Below are positions 37,062 through 47,735 of a DNA stretch of 64,000 nt, piece by piece. Source of the stretch: Sinorhizobium sp. BG8 (GTDB lineage: Bacteria; Pseudomonadota; Alphaproteobacteria; Rhizobiales; Rhizobiaceae); NCBI RefSeq assembly GCF_016864555.1, contig NZ_CP044012.1, positions 1,074,597 through 1,138,596 of the forward strand, in the 5' to 3' direction. Within the stretch, counting starts at the first letter, position 1, and each line of letters begins with the position of its first letter. Made by a program: the position numbers and the translations under genes. A model generated the notes under the pieces. It was given only the letters and a program-made list of their open reading frames with translations. It made no database searches and had not been told where the DNA came from.

Positions 37062-37869
37062 CAGGAAGGTGGCAGCAGGCAAGGGTTTGAGGATCGGCGT
37101 GATCGGCGGCGCGGGCTGGCTGGGTGGTGCAATCGCCGCAGCCGTGCTGGATGCCGGCATTGCCGCGTCTCAGGACCTTTCGCTTTCCTATCGAAGCAAG
37201 CGCCCCGACCGTTTCCCCGGCGCCTTCTGGACCCGGGACAATCAGGCACTGGCCGATCGCTCGGACGTCATCGTCCTCTCCGTCCGCCCGGCCGACTGGC
37301 CTCACCTGAACATCAATGTCGAAGGCAAGCTTATCGTCTCCGTGATGGCCGGCATCCGCCTCGCTGCGCTATGTGCGCAGCACCAGACCCGCCGTGCCGT
37401 CCGCACCCTGCCGAATGCCGCGGCCGAGGTGCGCAAGTCCTACACGCCGTGGATTGCCACCGGCGATGTCGACGACACGGACCGGGCCATCGTTCGCGCG
37501 ATCTTTGATGCCTGTGGGGTTCAGGATGAAGTCCGCACGGAGGCGGAGATCGATTATCTGACCGGCCTCACCGGGTCCGGCCCGGCTTTTCCGGCGCTGC
37601 TCGCCGAAGCCATGATGGCGGATGCGATCGCGCATGGGCTGGACCGGCAGGTTGCCCAGCGGGCGGTCAATACGGTCCTTGTCGGCACAGGCAGGCTCCT
37701 CGAACAGCGGGACGTCTGTCCCACCGAAACGGTCCAGACCTTCCTTGATTATCGCGGCACAACGGCGGCCGCGATCGAGGAAATGATGACGGCGGGTTTT
37801 GGCTCCGCCGTCGCGCGCGGCCTCGCTGCAGCCTTCGCGAAATCGGTCAGCATGGGAGAAAACTCCTAG
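37042..37869 (+). CDS. pyrroline-5-carboxylate reductase family protein
   Basis: A 275-residue ProC-like oxidoreductase: Rossmann motif IGVIGGAGWLGGAIAAAVL, DVIVLSVRPADW, RTLPNAAAEVRKSY, TGLTGSGPAFPALLAEAM, which are the ProC fold and dimer-interface signatures. It overlaps the tetR end by 20 bases, and a later in-frame start is possible since the fold begins near residue 16. In a proline-betaine pathway it could interconvert proline and pyrroline-5-carboxylate, or reduce a related cyclic imine. It differs enough from housekeeping ProC that I leave the symbol blank. Confidence 0.78.
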   Translation: MDTNRSDRKVAAGKGLRIGVIGGAGWLGGAIAAAVLDAGIAASQDLSLSYRSKRPDRFPGAFWTRDNQALADRSDVIVLSVRPADWPHLNINVEGKLIVSVMAGIRLAALCAQHQTRRAVRTLPNAAAEVRKSYTPWIATGDVDDTDRAIVRAIFDACGVQDEVRTEAEIDYLTGLTGSGPAFPALLAEAMMADAIAHGLDRQVAQRAVNTVLVGTGRLLEQRDVCPTETVQTFLDYRGTTAAAIEEMMTAGFGSAVARGLAAAFAKSVSMGENS

Positions 37870-37935
37870 CGCCGTAGGGGGCGGGCTTTCGCGGCACCCC
37901 GTCCGACATAAGAAGCCGCTACAGAGGGAACGATA

Positions 37936-38937
37936 ATGAATAAATTTCTTGCATCGACCTGCTTGTTTCTTGGGACCGCCGCCGGCTCTGCGATGGCCCA
38001 GGCCGCCGATTGTGGCGACGTGACCATCGCCAGCATGAACTGGCAGAGCGCGGAGGTCATCTCCAACCTCGACAAGATCATCCTGAACGAAGGCTACGGC
38101 TGCAGCGCCGAGATCACCATTGGCGACACCGTGCCGACCATTACCTCCATGGCCGAGAAGGGCCAGCCGGACATCGCGCCGGAAGCCTGGATCGACCTGC
38201 TGCCTGAGGTCGTCAAGAAGGGCACGGAGGAAGGCCGCATCGTCCAGGTCGGCTCGCCACTCCCCGATGGCGGTGTTCAGGGCTGGTGGATCCCGAAGTA
38301 CCTCGCGGACGCCCATCCCGACATCAAGACCATCCAGGATGCGCTGAAGCATCCCGAACTCTTCCCCGATCCGGAAGATCCGAGCAAGGGCGCGATCTAC
38401 AATGGCCCGCAGGGCTGGGGCGGTACGGTGGTGACCGCGCAGTTCTACAAGGCTTTCGAGGCCGAGAAGGCCGGCTTCACGCTGGTCGATACCGGCTCTG
38501 CGGCGGGCCTCGACGGCTCGATCGCCAAGGCGTACGAGCGCAAGGAGGGATGGGTCGGTTACTACTGGGCGCCCACAGCGCTTCTCGGCAAGTACGAGAT
38601 GGTCAAGCTCGACTACGGCGTTCCGAACGATCCGGCAGAATGGAAGCGCTGCAACACGGTGGCCGATTGCAACGATCCCAAGCCGAATGCATGGCCGGTC
38701 GACACGATTGTCACGCTGGTGGCCAAGCCCTTCTCCGAAAAGGCCGGTCCTGAGGTGATGGACTACCTGAAGAAGCGCTCATGGAGCAACCAGACGCTCG
38801 GCCAGCTGATGGCTTGGATGACGGACAACCAGGCGAGCGGCGAGGATGGCGCCAAGCACTTCCTCGAAGAGAACAAGGATCTCTGGAAGACCTGGGTTTC
38901 TCCGGAAGCCGCCGAAAAGATCGAGGCCGCGCTCTAG
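37936..38937 (+). CDS. glycine betaine/proline betaine-type ABC substrate-binding protein (OpuAC/ProX type)
   Basis: A 333-residue periplasmic protein with a Sec signal (MNKFLASTCLFLGTAAGSAM, cut near AQA). The mature part shows VTIASMNWQSAEVISNLDKI, GCSAEITIGDTVPTITSMAEKGQPDIAPEAW and GWVGYYWAPTALLGKYEMVKL. These give the Trp/Tyr-rich cage typical of betaine-binding OpuAC domains. AGGGA precedes the ATG. Followed by matching permease and ATPase genes. Ligand could be glycine betaine, proline betaine or DMSP. Confidence 0.9.
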   Translation: MNKFLASTCLFLGTAAGSAMAQAADCGDVTIASMNWQSAEVISNLDKIILNEGYGCSAEITIGDTVPTITSMAEKGQPDIAPEAWIDLLPEVVKKGTEEGRIVQVGSPLPDGGVQGWWIPKYLADAHPDIKTIQDALKHPELFPDPEDPSKGAIYNGPQGWGGTVVTAQFYKAFEAEKAGFTLVDTGSAAGLDGSIAKAYERKEGWVGYYWAPTALLGKYEMVKLDYGVPNDPAEWKRCNTVADCNDPKPNAWPVDTIVTLVAKPFSEKAGPEVMDYLKKRSWSNQTLGQLMAWMTDNQASGEDGAKHFLEENKDLWKTWVSPEAAEKIEAAL

Positions 38938-39065
38938 GCCTTGCCTGAAGGCCGCAACGGGGCGGCTCTTCAAGAACTGGTGCGATGTGCCGGATGGCAC
39001 GTCGCACCTTTCCTGCCGAACAACAACAAGAACAACGGATCGGCTCTTTGGACCAGGGGAACCGA

Positions 39066-39953
39066 ATGGATTGGTTTTACAAATTCCCGCATATGAACGA
39101 CGACGCGCTGCGCAACATGAAGAAGGCGATCGACGACGGCTTCCGCGGCTTCACGCGCAACTACGGCGACATGATTGAGAGCATCTTCACGCCGCTGCAG
39201 CACTTCCTCATCGCCGCCGAGCGCTTCATGCTGAAGACGCCCTGGCCGATCATCACGCTGCTCATTCTCGCCATCGCCTATGCCGCCACGCGCAGCACCC
39301 GCATCACCCTCGGCTGCCTCGTGACGCTGATGCTGATCGGCTACTTCGACATGTGGGACGACACGATGCGGACGATCTCGATGATCTTCGTCTGCACGGT
39401 GCTGTCGATCGCCATCGGCATTCCGATCGGGATCCTGATGGCGCGCTCCGACCGCATGCAGCGTATCGTCAATCCGATCCTCGACGTCATGCAGACGATG
39501 CCGAGCTTCGTCTACCTGATCCCCGTCGTCATGCTGCTCGGCATCGGCAAGGTGCCGGGGCTGATCGCCGTCGTCATCTATGCCATCCCGCCGATGATCC
39601 GCCTCACCGACCTCGGCATCCGCCTCGTCGACAAGGACGTGCTCGAGGCCGCCGATGCGTTCGGCGCCGATCCCAGGCAGAAACTCTTCAAGGTACAGTT
39701 GCCGCTCGCCCTTCCGACGATCATGGCCGGCATCAACCAGACGATCATGATGGCGCTGGCCATGGTGGTCATCGCCTCGATGATCGGCGTGCAGGGACTT
39801 GGCCAGCCGGTTCTCAAGGCCATCGCCAACCAGTACTTCACGCTGGGCATCTTCAACGGCCTCGCCATCGTCGGCATTGCCATCATCTTCGACCGGGTCA
39901 GCCAGGCGTATGGCAAGCGACTCCAGAAGCACCGGGAGGTCGTCCATGGCTGA
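39066..39953 (+). CDS. glycine betaine/proline-type ABC transporter permease (OpuAB/ProW type)
   Basis: A 295-residue membrane protein with about six hydrophobic helices and the ProW signature PIGILMARSDRMQRIVNPILDVMQTMPSFVYLIPVVMLLGIG. The EAA region reads EAADAFGADPRQKLFKVQLP. The start at 39066 (AGGGGA upstream) is chosen over a longer frame. It overlaps the ATPase gene by eight bases. ProW-type N-terminal extension with MDWFYKFPHM. Confidence 0.9.
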   Translation: MDWFYKFPHMNDDALRNMKKAIDDGFRGFTRNYGDMIESIFTPLQHFLIAAERFMLKTPWPIITLLILAIAYAATRSTRITLGCLVTLMLIGYFDMWDDTMRTISMIFVCTVLSIAIGIPIGILMARSDRMQRIVNPILDVMQTMPSFVYLIPVVMLLGIGKVPGLIAVVIYAIPPMIRLTDLGIRLVDKDVLEAADAFGADPRQKLFKVQLPLALPTIMAGINQTIMMALAMVVIASMIGVQGLGQPVLKAIANQYFTLGIFNGLAIVGIAIIFDRVSQAYGKRLQKHREVVHG

Positions 39954-41007
39954 CCACGTCTTCGGCGGCATCAAGATCCGCCACCTCTACAAGATCTTCG
40001 GACCCAACGCCGCCGCGCACATCGATGCCGTCCGCAACGGTCTGACCAAGAGCGAACTGAACGAGAAGCACGGCCACGTGCTCGGGCTTCGCGACATCAA
40101 CATCGAAATGCCGTCCGGGTCGATCCAGGTGATCATGGGGCTTTCCGGCTCGGGCAAGTCGACGCTGATCCGCCATATCAACCGGCTGATCGATCCGACG
40201 GCCGGCGAGGTGCTCGTCGACGGCGTCGATGTCGTCAAGATGTCCGACGCCGAGCTGCAGGAGTTCCGCCGGCACCAGACGGCGATGGTGTTCCAGAAGT
40301 TCGCGCTTCTTCCACACCGCAACATCCTCGACAACACGGTCTTCGGGCTGGAACTGCAGGGCGTTCCGCGCTCGCAGTGCGTCGAGACGGCGATGCGGTG
40401 GCTCGAGCGGGTCGGTCTCAAGGGCTTCGAGCAGAAGTATCCCAACCAGCTGTCGGGCGGCATGCAGCAACGCGTCGGCCTTGCCCGCGCGCTTGCCAAC
40501 GATGCGCCGGTGCTCTTGATGGACGAGGCCTACTCGGCGCTCGATCCGCTGATCCGCATGGACATGCAGACGGTTCTCCTCGACCTGCAGAAGGAGATCC
40601 GCAAGACGATCGTCTTCATCACGCACGACCTCGACGAGGCGCTGCGCCTCGGCGACCAGATCGCCATCCTGCGCGACGGCGAGGTCATCCAGCAGGGCAC
40701 CAGCCAGGACATCGTCCTCCGTCCCGCGGACGACTATGTCGCCAACTTCGTCAAGGAAGTGAACCGAGGGCGCGTCGTCCATGTCGAGGCCGTGATGAGC
40801 CCGCTTGGCCCAACAGTGGCAGTGGGCGGGCCGGCTATTGCAGCCGGCGTCACGATTGAAGAGGCCGTACGCACCCTCTCCTCTGCGCCCGAGGGCGACA
40901 TCAACGTCATAGACGCCATGGGCAGGCCGATCGGCACCGTCACCTTCCGCCAGCTGGTGGGCGCAATGGTCAACGCCCACGACAACGGTCACCGCGCGGC
41001 GGCCTGA
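39946..41007 (+). CDS. glycine betaine/proline-type ABC transporter ATP-binding protein (OpuAA/ProV type)
   Basis: A 353-residue ATPase: N-terminal ProV-like helix (LYKIFGPNAAAHIDAVRNGLTKSELNEKHG shortened here to its position, residues 11-45), Walker A GLSGSGKST, LSGGMQQRVGLARAL, LLMDEAYSALDPLIR, ITHDLDEAL. A C-terminal segment (VVHVEAVMSPLG to the end) contains one CBS-like unit, which in ProV/OpuAA senses ionic strength. Uptake ATPase for the adjacent betaine transporter. Confidence 0.9.
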   Translation: MADHVFGGIKIRHLYKIFGPNAAAHIDAVRNGLTKSELNEKHGHVLGLRDINIEMPSGSIQVIMGLSGSGKSTLIRHINRLIDPTAGEVLVDGVDVVKMSDAELQEFRRHQTAMVFQKFALLPHRNILDNTVFGLELQGVPRSQCVETAMRWLERVGLKGFEQKYPNQLSGGMQQRVGLARALANDAPVLLMDEAYSALDPLIRMDMQTVLLDLQKEIRKTIVFITHDLDEALRLGDQIAILRDGEVIQQGTSQDIVLRPADDYVANFVKEVNRGRVVHVEAVMSPLGPTVAVGGPAIAAGVTIEEAVRTLSSAPEGDINVIDAMGRPIGTVTFRQLVGAMVNAHDNGHRAAA

Positions 41008-41082
41008 TATTGGCAAGACCAGCTGAAACGCCGGTCTTGCCGCCTCGACATGAAAACTAACCTGCACGCCCGGAACTGCGCG

Positions 41083-43068
41083 ATGTCGAAAAAATTCCCC
41101 CGCCTCTTCTCACCACTGAAGCTGCGTTCGAAAACGCTGAAAAACAGGATCGTCTTCGGCGCACACACCGCCAATATGGCCGTCGAAGGCCTGCCCACCG
41201 AGCGCCATGCAGCTTACTATGAGGAACGCGCGATCGGCGGTGCAGCAATGATCGTCGTCGAACCCATGCCCGTGCATGCGGCAGCCGTTCTCACCGGCGG
41301 CAACTTCCGCCATTGCGACGATGCCGTCATTCCGCATTTCAGGAGGGTGGTCGAGGCCATCCAAAGACACGGCGCCATCGCCATCCAGCAGCTCTATCAC
41401 GTTGGCGCCCATGGCGATTCCGACAATTCCTTCCATCCCCATTGGTCGCCATCCGGGGGGCCGAGCTATCATGACAGCGACGGCTCGCACCCGATGAGCG
41501 AGTCCGAAATCCGGGAGACGATCGACGGCTTCGTCGAAGCTGCACGGCGATGTCGGGATGCCGGCTTCGACGGGGTCGAAGTCTGGGCAGCATATCTCGG
41601 CATGGTCGACCAGTTCTGGACACCCTGGTGCAACCGGCGCGAGGACCAATGGGGTGGCTCGCTGGAAAACCGCACGCGCATGTCGCGGGAGATCCTGTCG
41701 CGCATCCGCGAAGTCTGCGGCCCCGACTTCATTATCGGCCTTGCCGTTTCCGACGAGCCGGATGTGAAGGTAGCGCTCCAACGCGACGAGCTCGCCGAGA
41801 TCATCAAGCTGCACGACGACCTCGGCCTCATCGACTATGTCACCTGCGGATCTGGCGGCTATCTCGATTTCTACAAGCTGATGCCGACCTTTCTCTATCC
41901 GGAGAAGCTCGGCGCCGACCTCGCCGCTGTCCTCAAGGGTGTTGTCAAGAATGCGGTCGTGATCGCCGAGAGCCACATCCGTACGCCGGAAAATGGCGAG
42001 ACCGTGCTTGGCGAGGGCGCAGCCGATCTCGTGTCGATCGTGCGTGGCCAGATCGCCGATCCCCATCTGGCCACAAAGGCGGGCGAGGACCGACCCGAGG
42101 ATATTCGCGGCTGCATCTCCTGCAACCAGATGTGCTGGGGCCGACGATCAAGGGATTACTGGATCAGCTGTCTTATCAACCCCTCCGTCGGCCGCGAGGC
42201 CGAATGGAACGGCGACCGCTTCCGCCGGTCCGACGATCCCAAACGCGTGCTGGTGATCGGCGGCGGCCCGGCTGGACTTGAGGCCGCCCGCGTATCGGCT
42301 GAGCGCGGGCACCGGGTGACCCTCGCCGAAGCGTCGAGCCGCCTCGGTGGAAACTTTCTCCTCGCTGGCATGCAGCCCCGGCGCGCGCAGATCCTCGATC
42401 TCATTGCGTGGTACGAGCTGCAGCTGGAGAAGCTCGGCGTGGCCGTTCGCCTCAACACCTATCTCGAAGCCGAGGAAATCGATCCCTCCGAATTCGATGT
42501 CGTGATTGCGGCAACCGGATCCTATTCGCCTGAAACCGGTTTCCAGAAAGCACTTCCGACTGTCGAAACGATGCCCGGCGTCGACAAGGGTAACGTCTTC
42601 ACCGTCGAAGCCATCATGGCGCGACAGGCAAGGCCGGGCAGTCACATCCTGCTTCTCGACGAGGGCGGAGGCTGGCGCGGCTGCGGCACCGCCTGGAAAC
42701 TTGCCGAAGAAGGCCACCGCGTGACGATTCTCACACCCGATCCGTTCGTCGGCAAGGAACTGCAACGAACCGCAGCGGACGTGCCCATGCGGCAAGCGCT
42801 TCGCAAACTCGACGTCGATTGGATCGTCGAGGTGAGCATTACCGAATGGCACGGCAACGGCGCGACGATCGTCGACCACAACACGGGCGAGCACCGCTTT
42901 GTCGAAGCAGACACGCTTGTCACCGCCACCACGAATTCCCCGGCCGACTGGCTGGCGCCGGGCCTGGCGGAACTCGGCCTCGCGACGCGCCTGATCGGCG
43001 ATTGCGCAGCACCGCGGCAGGCACCTTACGCGTTTTACGAAGGCCGGAAGGCAGGATTGGAGATCTGA
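41083..43068 (+). CDS. TMADH-type FMN/4Fe-4S/FAD demethylase, canonical Fe-S site
   Basis: A 661-residue flavoprotein with the same three-part layout as the protein encoded at 34247-36283. It has the FMN barrel (RLFSPLKLRSKTLKNRIVF; QQLYHVGAHG), then Cys344-x2-Cys347-x3-Cys351-x11-Cys363, which is the complete 4Fe-4S ligand set. FAD/NAD domains follow (VLVIGGGPAGLEAARV; LLLDEGGGWRGCGTAWKL). Related to dimethylglycine, trimethylamine and histamine dehydrogenases, which pass electrons to ETF. The start at 41083 rather than 41050 fits the family N-terminus. It overlaps no gene and is followed one base later by the Ldh2-family gene. Confidence 0.82.
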   Translation: MSKKFPRLFSPLKLRSKTLKNRIVFGAHTANMAVEGLPTERHAAYYEERAIGGAAMIVVEPMPVHAAAVLTGGNFRHCDDAVIPHFRRVVEAIQRHGAIAIQQLYHVGAHGDSDNSFHPHWSPSGGPSYHDSDGSHPMSESEIRETIDGFVEAARRCRDAGFDGVEVWAAYLGMVDQFWTPWCNRREDQWGGSLENRTRMSREILSRIREVCGPDFIIGLAVSDEPDVKVALQRDELAEIIKLHDDLGLIDYVTCGSGGYLDFYKLMPTFLYPEKLGADLAAVLKGVVKNAVVIAESHIRTPENGETVLGEGAADLVSIVRGQIADPHLATKAGEDRPEDIRGCISCNQMCWGRRSRDYWISCLINPSVGREAEWNGDRFRRSDDPKRVLVIGGGPAGLEAARVSAERGHRVTLAEASSRLGGNFLLAGMQPRRAQILDLIAWYELQLEKLGVAVRLNTYLEAEEIDPSEFDVVIAATGSYSPETGFQKALPTVETMPGVDKGNVFTVEAIMARQARPGSHILLLDEGGGWRGCGTAWKLAEEGHRVTILTPDPFVGKELQRTAADVPMRQALRKLDVDWIVEVSITEWHGNGATIVDHNTGEHRFVEADTLVTATTNSPADWLAPGLAELGLATRLIGDCAAPRQAPYAFYEGRKAGLEI

Positions 43069-43069
43069 G

Positions 43070-44086
43070 ATGACGCAGGAGGTCGAACTTGGCCAGGCGG
43101 AAGCAGAAGAGCTGGCGCTCAGAGCCTGCCGAGGTGCCGGTGCAGATGAACAGACCACGCGCGCCCTCGTCGAGGCGACGCTTTCAGCGGCGCGCTTCGG
43201 CCCGGCCACACTCGGCTTTCCGCATTTCGTGGACTACCTGAACAGTTTTCGCGAGGGACGAATTAACTGTGAACCCTCGCCGACCCTGGCACGGCCGTTT
43301 CCGGCGATGCTCGTCTCAGATGCCGACGGTGGCGTCGCTCAACTTGGCTTCGACCTTGCCTTCGACGATGTCGTCGGGGCCGCCCGGAATTTCGGGATTG
43401 CGATGTTCACGCAGACGAACAGCTATACGGCCGGCGAACTGGGATACTATGTCCGCCGCCTCGCCGCGGAGGGTCTTGTCGGGCTGGCCGCCACCAATGC
43501 CAATGCCATGCTCGTCTCGAAACCCGGCGGCCCCGCCGTCTACAGTACGAACCCGATGGCCTTCGGCTTTCCTCTTGGCGAGGGCTCCCTGCCAATGGTC
43601 ATCGATCAGGCCTCCAGCGCCACGGCCTTCGTCAACATCGTCGCCGCCGCGGCAAGGGGCCAATCCATCCCCAAAGGCTGGGCAGTGGACGAGAACGGCG
43701 AGGACACGGAGGATCCGGCAAAAGCTATCGGCGGCGCCCTGCTTCCCTTCGGCGGGCGAAAAGGCGGAAACGTCGCGCTGCTTGTCGAAATGCTGTCCGC
43801 GGGCCTTTCGGGTGGCCCATGGTCGCTCGATACGCCGCATTTCCAGTCCGGCAGCGCTCGTCCAGCCGTCGGCCTGACTGTGCTGGCCATTGTGCCCGGC
43901 GCCCCTGAAGAGGGACGTATCGCGCGCGCGGGCGAGCAGGTACGTCGACTGGCGGCACTCGACGTCTTCATTCCCGGCGTAAGCGGCATCGAATTTCCAC
44001 CATCCCTCACAAAGAAGCTGAAGGTGCCCGCCGACGTCTACGAGGCCGTTCGCAGGCTTGCCGCAGCAGGTTCCGATCGTGCATAG
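43070..44086 (+). CDS. malate/L-lactate dehydrogenase family (Ldh2) oxidoreductase
   Basis: A 338-residue NAD(P)H-dependent enzyme of the Ldh2/ComC family, distinct from classic Rossmann dehydrogenases. Motifs include AARFGPATLGFPHF, TQTNSYTAGELGYYVRRLA, YSTNPMAFGFPL and GGALLPFGGRKGGNVALLVE. Besides malate and ureidoglycolate dehydrogenases, the family includes delta-1-pyrroline-2-carboxylate/piperideine-2-carboxylate reductase. Beside N-methylproline-type demethylases that cyclic-imine reductase role is the attractive guess. Translationally close to the upstream flavoprotein gene. Confidence 0.75.
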   Translation: MTQEVELGQAEAEELALRACRGAGADEQTTRALVEATLSAARFGPATLGFPHFVDYLNSFREGRINCEPSPTLARPFPAMLVSDADGGVAQLGFDLAFDDVVGAARNFGIAMFTQTNSYTAGELGYYVRRLAAEGLVGLAATNANAMLVSKPGGPAVYSTNPMAFGFPLGEGSLPMVIDQASSATAFVNIVAAAARGQSIPKGWAVDENGEDTEDPAKAIGGALLPFGGRKGGNVALLVEMLSAGLSGGPWSLDTPHFQSGSARPAVGLTVLAIVPGAPEEGRIARAGEQVRRLAALDVFIPGVSGIEFPPSLTKKLKVPADVYEAVRRLAAAGSDRA

Positions 44087-44128
44087 GAAGGCGGCCGCGT
44101 TCCGCTGCCGAGGGCGAGATCGACTGCG

Positions 44129-45007
44129 CTAGGTGGCCCTGACCAGCCAATCCGCGAACAGGCGGGACTGGGCGGTCGCCTTCGCGTGAATTGTCATATG
44201 GAACGGGACGGGCGAAGGGACTGACTGAGGCACCAGGGGGACAAGCCGCCCGGCCTCCATCATGCTTTTCACCAGCCCATCCCAGCCCAGCACCGCACCC
44301 ACATCGTCCTGGGCTGCCTGGAGCGCGATCATGTAGTTGTTCACGTAGAAACCGCGGCCCTTCGGTGGCGCACACCCCAGCGACTGGAGCCAGTCGGTCC
44401 AGGTCGTCCAGCCGTTTTCCTCGTTGCTCATGTGGATCAGCGGGACCTTGAGCAGGTCCTCGACCCCCGAGATGCGATGTTGGGCGGCGAATGTCGGGGT
44501 TCCCAGCGCCACAATATGGTCCCGAAACAGTATGCTGTTCTCGACGCCATTTTCGTCCGGGTCTCCATAGTGGATGCTGAGATCGCACGGGCCGCTCACG
44601 CCGGGTATATCGCTGGTAATCTGGGAAACGGTAATAGCCGGATAGATCTTCCAGAAAGCAGAGATTTTTGGCGTGAGCCACAGGGAGCTCACAGCTGTGG
44701 TCGTGCGGATGGTCACATCGACGGTTTCGCGGCGATCGCGGATCTGCGTGACGGTATCCGATATCGACTCGAAGCCGCGTCGTATCGCCAGGAACAGGAA
44801 AGCCCCCTTCTCCGTCAGCTCGACGCCACGACTGCGGCGGACGAAGAGGCTGCAGCCGAGGTCTGTCTCAAGCGCCTTGATCTGGTGGCTGACGGCGGCC
44901 GGCGTCACGTTCATTTCCCTCGCAGCTTCCTTGAAGCTCGCCTTCCGGGCGGCGGCCTCGAAGCAGGCAAGAGCTGTCAGGGAGGGAAGATCATAGGGTC
45001 TTCGCAT
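44129..45007 (-). CDS. LysR family transcriptional regulator (GcvA-like)
   Basis: A 292-residue regulator: LPSLTALACFEAAARKASFKEAAREMNVTPAAVSHQIKALE is the winged helix (residues about 5-45), and the effector domain contains RTTTAVSSLWLTPKI and VPLIHM. Sequence style matches GcvA/AmpR relatives. The ATG at 45007 (AGGGAA upstream) is preferred over the TTG/ATG seven codons earlier. Divergent from the Rieske oxygenase gene, with a CTAAT-type site in between. Confidence 0.87.
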   Translation of the reverse strand: MRRPYDLPSLTALACFEAAARKASFKEAAREMNVTPAAVSHQIKALETDLGCSLFVRRSRGVELTEKGAFLFLAIRRGFESISDTVTQIRDRRETVDVTIRTTTAVSSLWLTPKISAFWKIYPAITVSQITSDIPGVSGPCDLSIHYGDPDENGVENSILFRDHIVALGTPTFAAQHRISGVEDLLKVPLIHMSNEENGWTTWTDWLQSLGCAPPKGRGFYVNNYMIALQAAQDDVGAVLGWDGLVKSMMEAGRLVPLVPQSVPSPVPFHMTIHAKATAQSRLFADWLVRAT

Positions 45008-45031
45008 GAGGGTTCCCTGCCAAAACATGAC

Positions 45032-45046
45032 ATTAGTTTATCTAAT
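45032..45046 (+). promoter_or_regulatory. candidate GcvA-type LysR operator, ATTAG-N5-CTAAT
   Basis: ATTAGTTTATCTAAT has perfect 5-base inverted arms, and CTAAT is the core reported for GcvA sites. It lies 25 bases upstream of the lysR start and 87 bases upstream of the Rieske gene. Confidence 0.5.
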
Positions 45047-45109
45047 CTCACATCAAATAAAGTGCCGTTGTCAACTGGGTTTGTCGCGATGACAATCGTC
45101 TTCGGTTAA

Positions 45110-46371
<1,262 letters not shown>

Positions 46372-46376
46372 GCGGG

Positions 46377-47438
46377 ATGAGCGTCTTCAAGAACCTTTCC
46401 TTCTGGACCGACGCTGAAATGCTCGAATGCGTGACGCGCACACCGGAAGCACCCGATGTCGTGACCTTTAGCTTCCAGAGCCCTTCCGGAGCGCTGTTCA
46501 ATCACGACCCCGGTCAATTCGTCACGCTGGAGCTCCCCCTCCCCGGCGGACCGCTATACCGGACCTATACGATATCCTCCTCGCCTTCGCGGCCGACGGC
46601 GCTCACGATCACCGTAAAGGCGCAACGCTCGTCTGTCGGCACGCGCTGGATGCTCGACAACCTTCACAAGGGTATGCGGATCCGAGCGACAGGCCCCGCC
46701 GGGACGTTCTCGATCGCCCATCACCCGGTCGAGAAGTACCTCTTCATCTCGGCCGGCTCCGGTATCACGCCGATGGTAGCGATGACGACGTGGCTTTACG
46801 ATTCCGGCCGCGAACCGGACATCGTCTTCATCAACTGCGCGCGTCGTCCCTCGGAGATCATCCTGCGCGAACGGATGGAACTCATGGCCTCGCGCATCGT
46901 CGGTATCGACCTCAAGTGGGTCGTCGAAGAGGCCGATCCCTTCCGGCCCTGGACCGGGTATCGTGGGATGTTCAATCAGATCATGCTCGGCCTGATGGCG
47001 CAGGACTATCTCGAGCGAGAGGTATTCTGTTGCGGCCCTGAACCGTTCATGCGCGCGGTCCGCGAGGCACTAGCGGGTCTGGGCTTCGACATGAACCGCT
47101 ACCATCAGGAAAGCTTCAGCGCGGAACCTGACCATGCCGAAGACGTTCCCGAGGACGTGCTTCCCGATGTGCAGAACCAGGCTGAGATCCAGTTCGCGTT
47201 CTCCGGCATCACGGCGAACTGCAACGAGACGGATACGATTCTGGCTGCTGCGAAGGCCGCAGGATTGGTGATCCCATCAGGATGCTCGATGGGTATCTGC
47301 GGCACCTGCAAGATTCGCAAGACCGAAGGCCAGGTCCATATGGTGCACAATGGAGGCATCACCGAAGAGGACATCGATGACAATTACATCCTCGCGTGCT
47401 GCTCCAAACCAATCGGCCGCGTGAGCGTGGAGGCCTGA
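46377..47438 (+). CDS. Rieske oxygenase reductase: FAD/NAD(P)H ferredoxin reductase with C-terminal 2Fe-2S domain
   Basis: A 353-residue electron-transfer partner. Residues 1-240 are the FNR-like FAD and NAD domains (YRTYTISSSPSRP; FISAGSGITPMVAM; VFCCGPEPFM). Residues about 265-353 are a plant-type ferredoxin with PSGCSMGICGTCK and a distal Cys in ILACCSKP. It supplies NAD(P)H electrons to the oxygenase encoded just upstream. The ATG at 46377 is placed right after the oxygenase stop, so the longer frame is rejected. Confidence 0.9.
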   Translation: MSVFKNLSFWTDAEMLECVTRTPEAPDVVTFSFQSPSGALFNHDPGQFVTLELPLPGGPLYRTYTISSSPSRPTALTITVKAQRSSVGTRWMLDNLHKGMRIRATGPAGTFSIAHHPVEKYLFISAGSGITPMVAMTTWLYDSGREPDIVFINCARRPSEIILRERMELMASRIVGIDLKWVVEEADPFRPWTGYRGMFNQIMLGLMAQDYLEREVFCCGPEPFMRAVREALAGLGFDMNRYHQESFSAEPDHAEDVPEDVLPDVQNQAEIQFAFSGITANCNETDTILAAAKAAGLVIPSGCSMGICGTCKIRKTEGQVHMVHNGGITEEDIDDNYILACCSKPIGRVSVEA

Positions 47439-47735
47439 CCGCCACGAGGCAGCTATATCACGCTGTCCTCGTGCAGATAGAACATCCGATTTGCCGCTTA
47501 TGTCAGCACGCCGAACAGATGCCGGAGCATGTCCGTTCCAAGGCCCTCACGACTGCGCCGGCCCTCTCGCAGCGGTCAAAACTATGCGAGCGGCATTGAC
47601 ACCATGCAATGGGAGACCGCCTGGGCTTCCTTTGAGCGCCGTCAAAAACCTCGTTTGACCTCTGCACGGTCGTTCCATCCGATCATTGCACTGAAGCCGT
47701 TTCGGAGGCTGAAACACTGGTCGCTCCGAAAGGGA
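47439..47735. other. intergenic between convergent genes
   Basis: 297 bases with no recognised gene. An 8-base inverted repeat, TTTCGGAG (47700-47707) and CTCCGAAA (47724-47731), sits just beyond the livF-like stop. Its 16-base loop and lack of a T-tract make it a weak terminator candidate. Confidence 0.4.
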
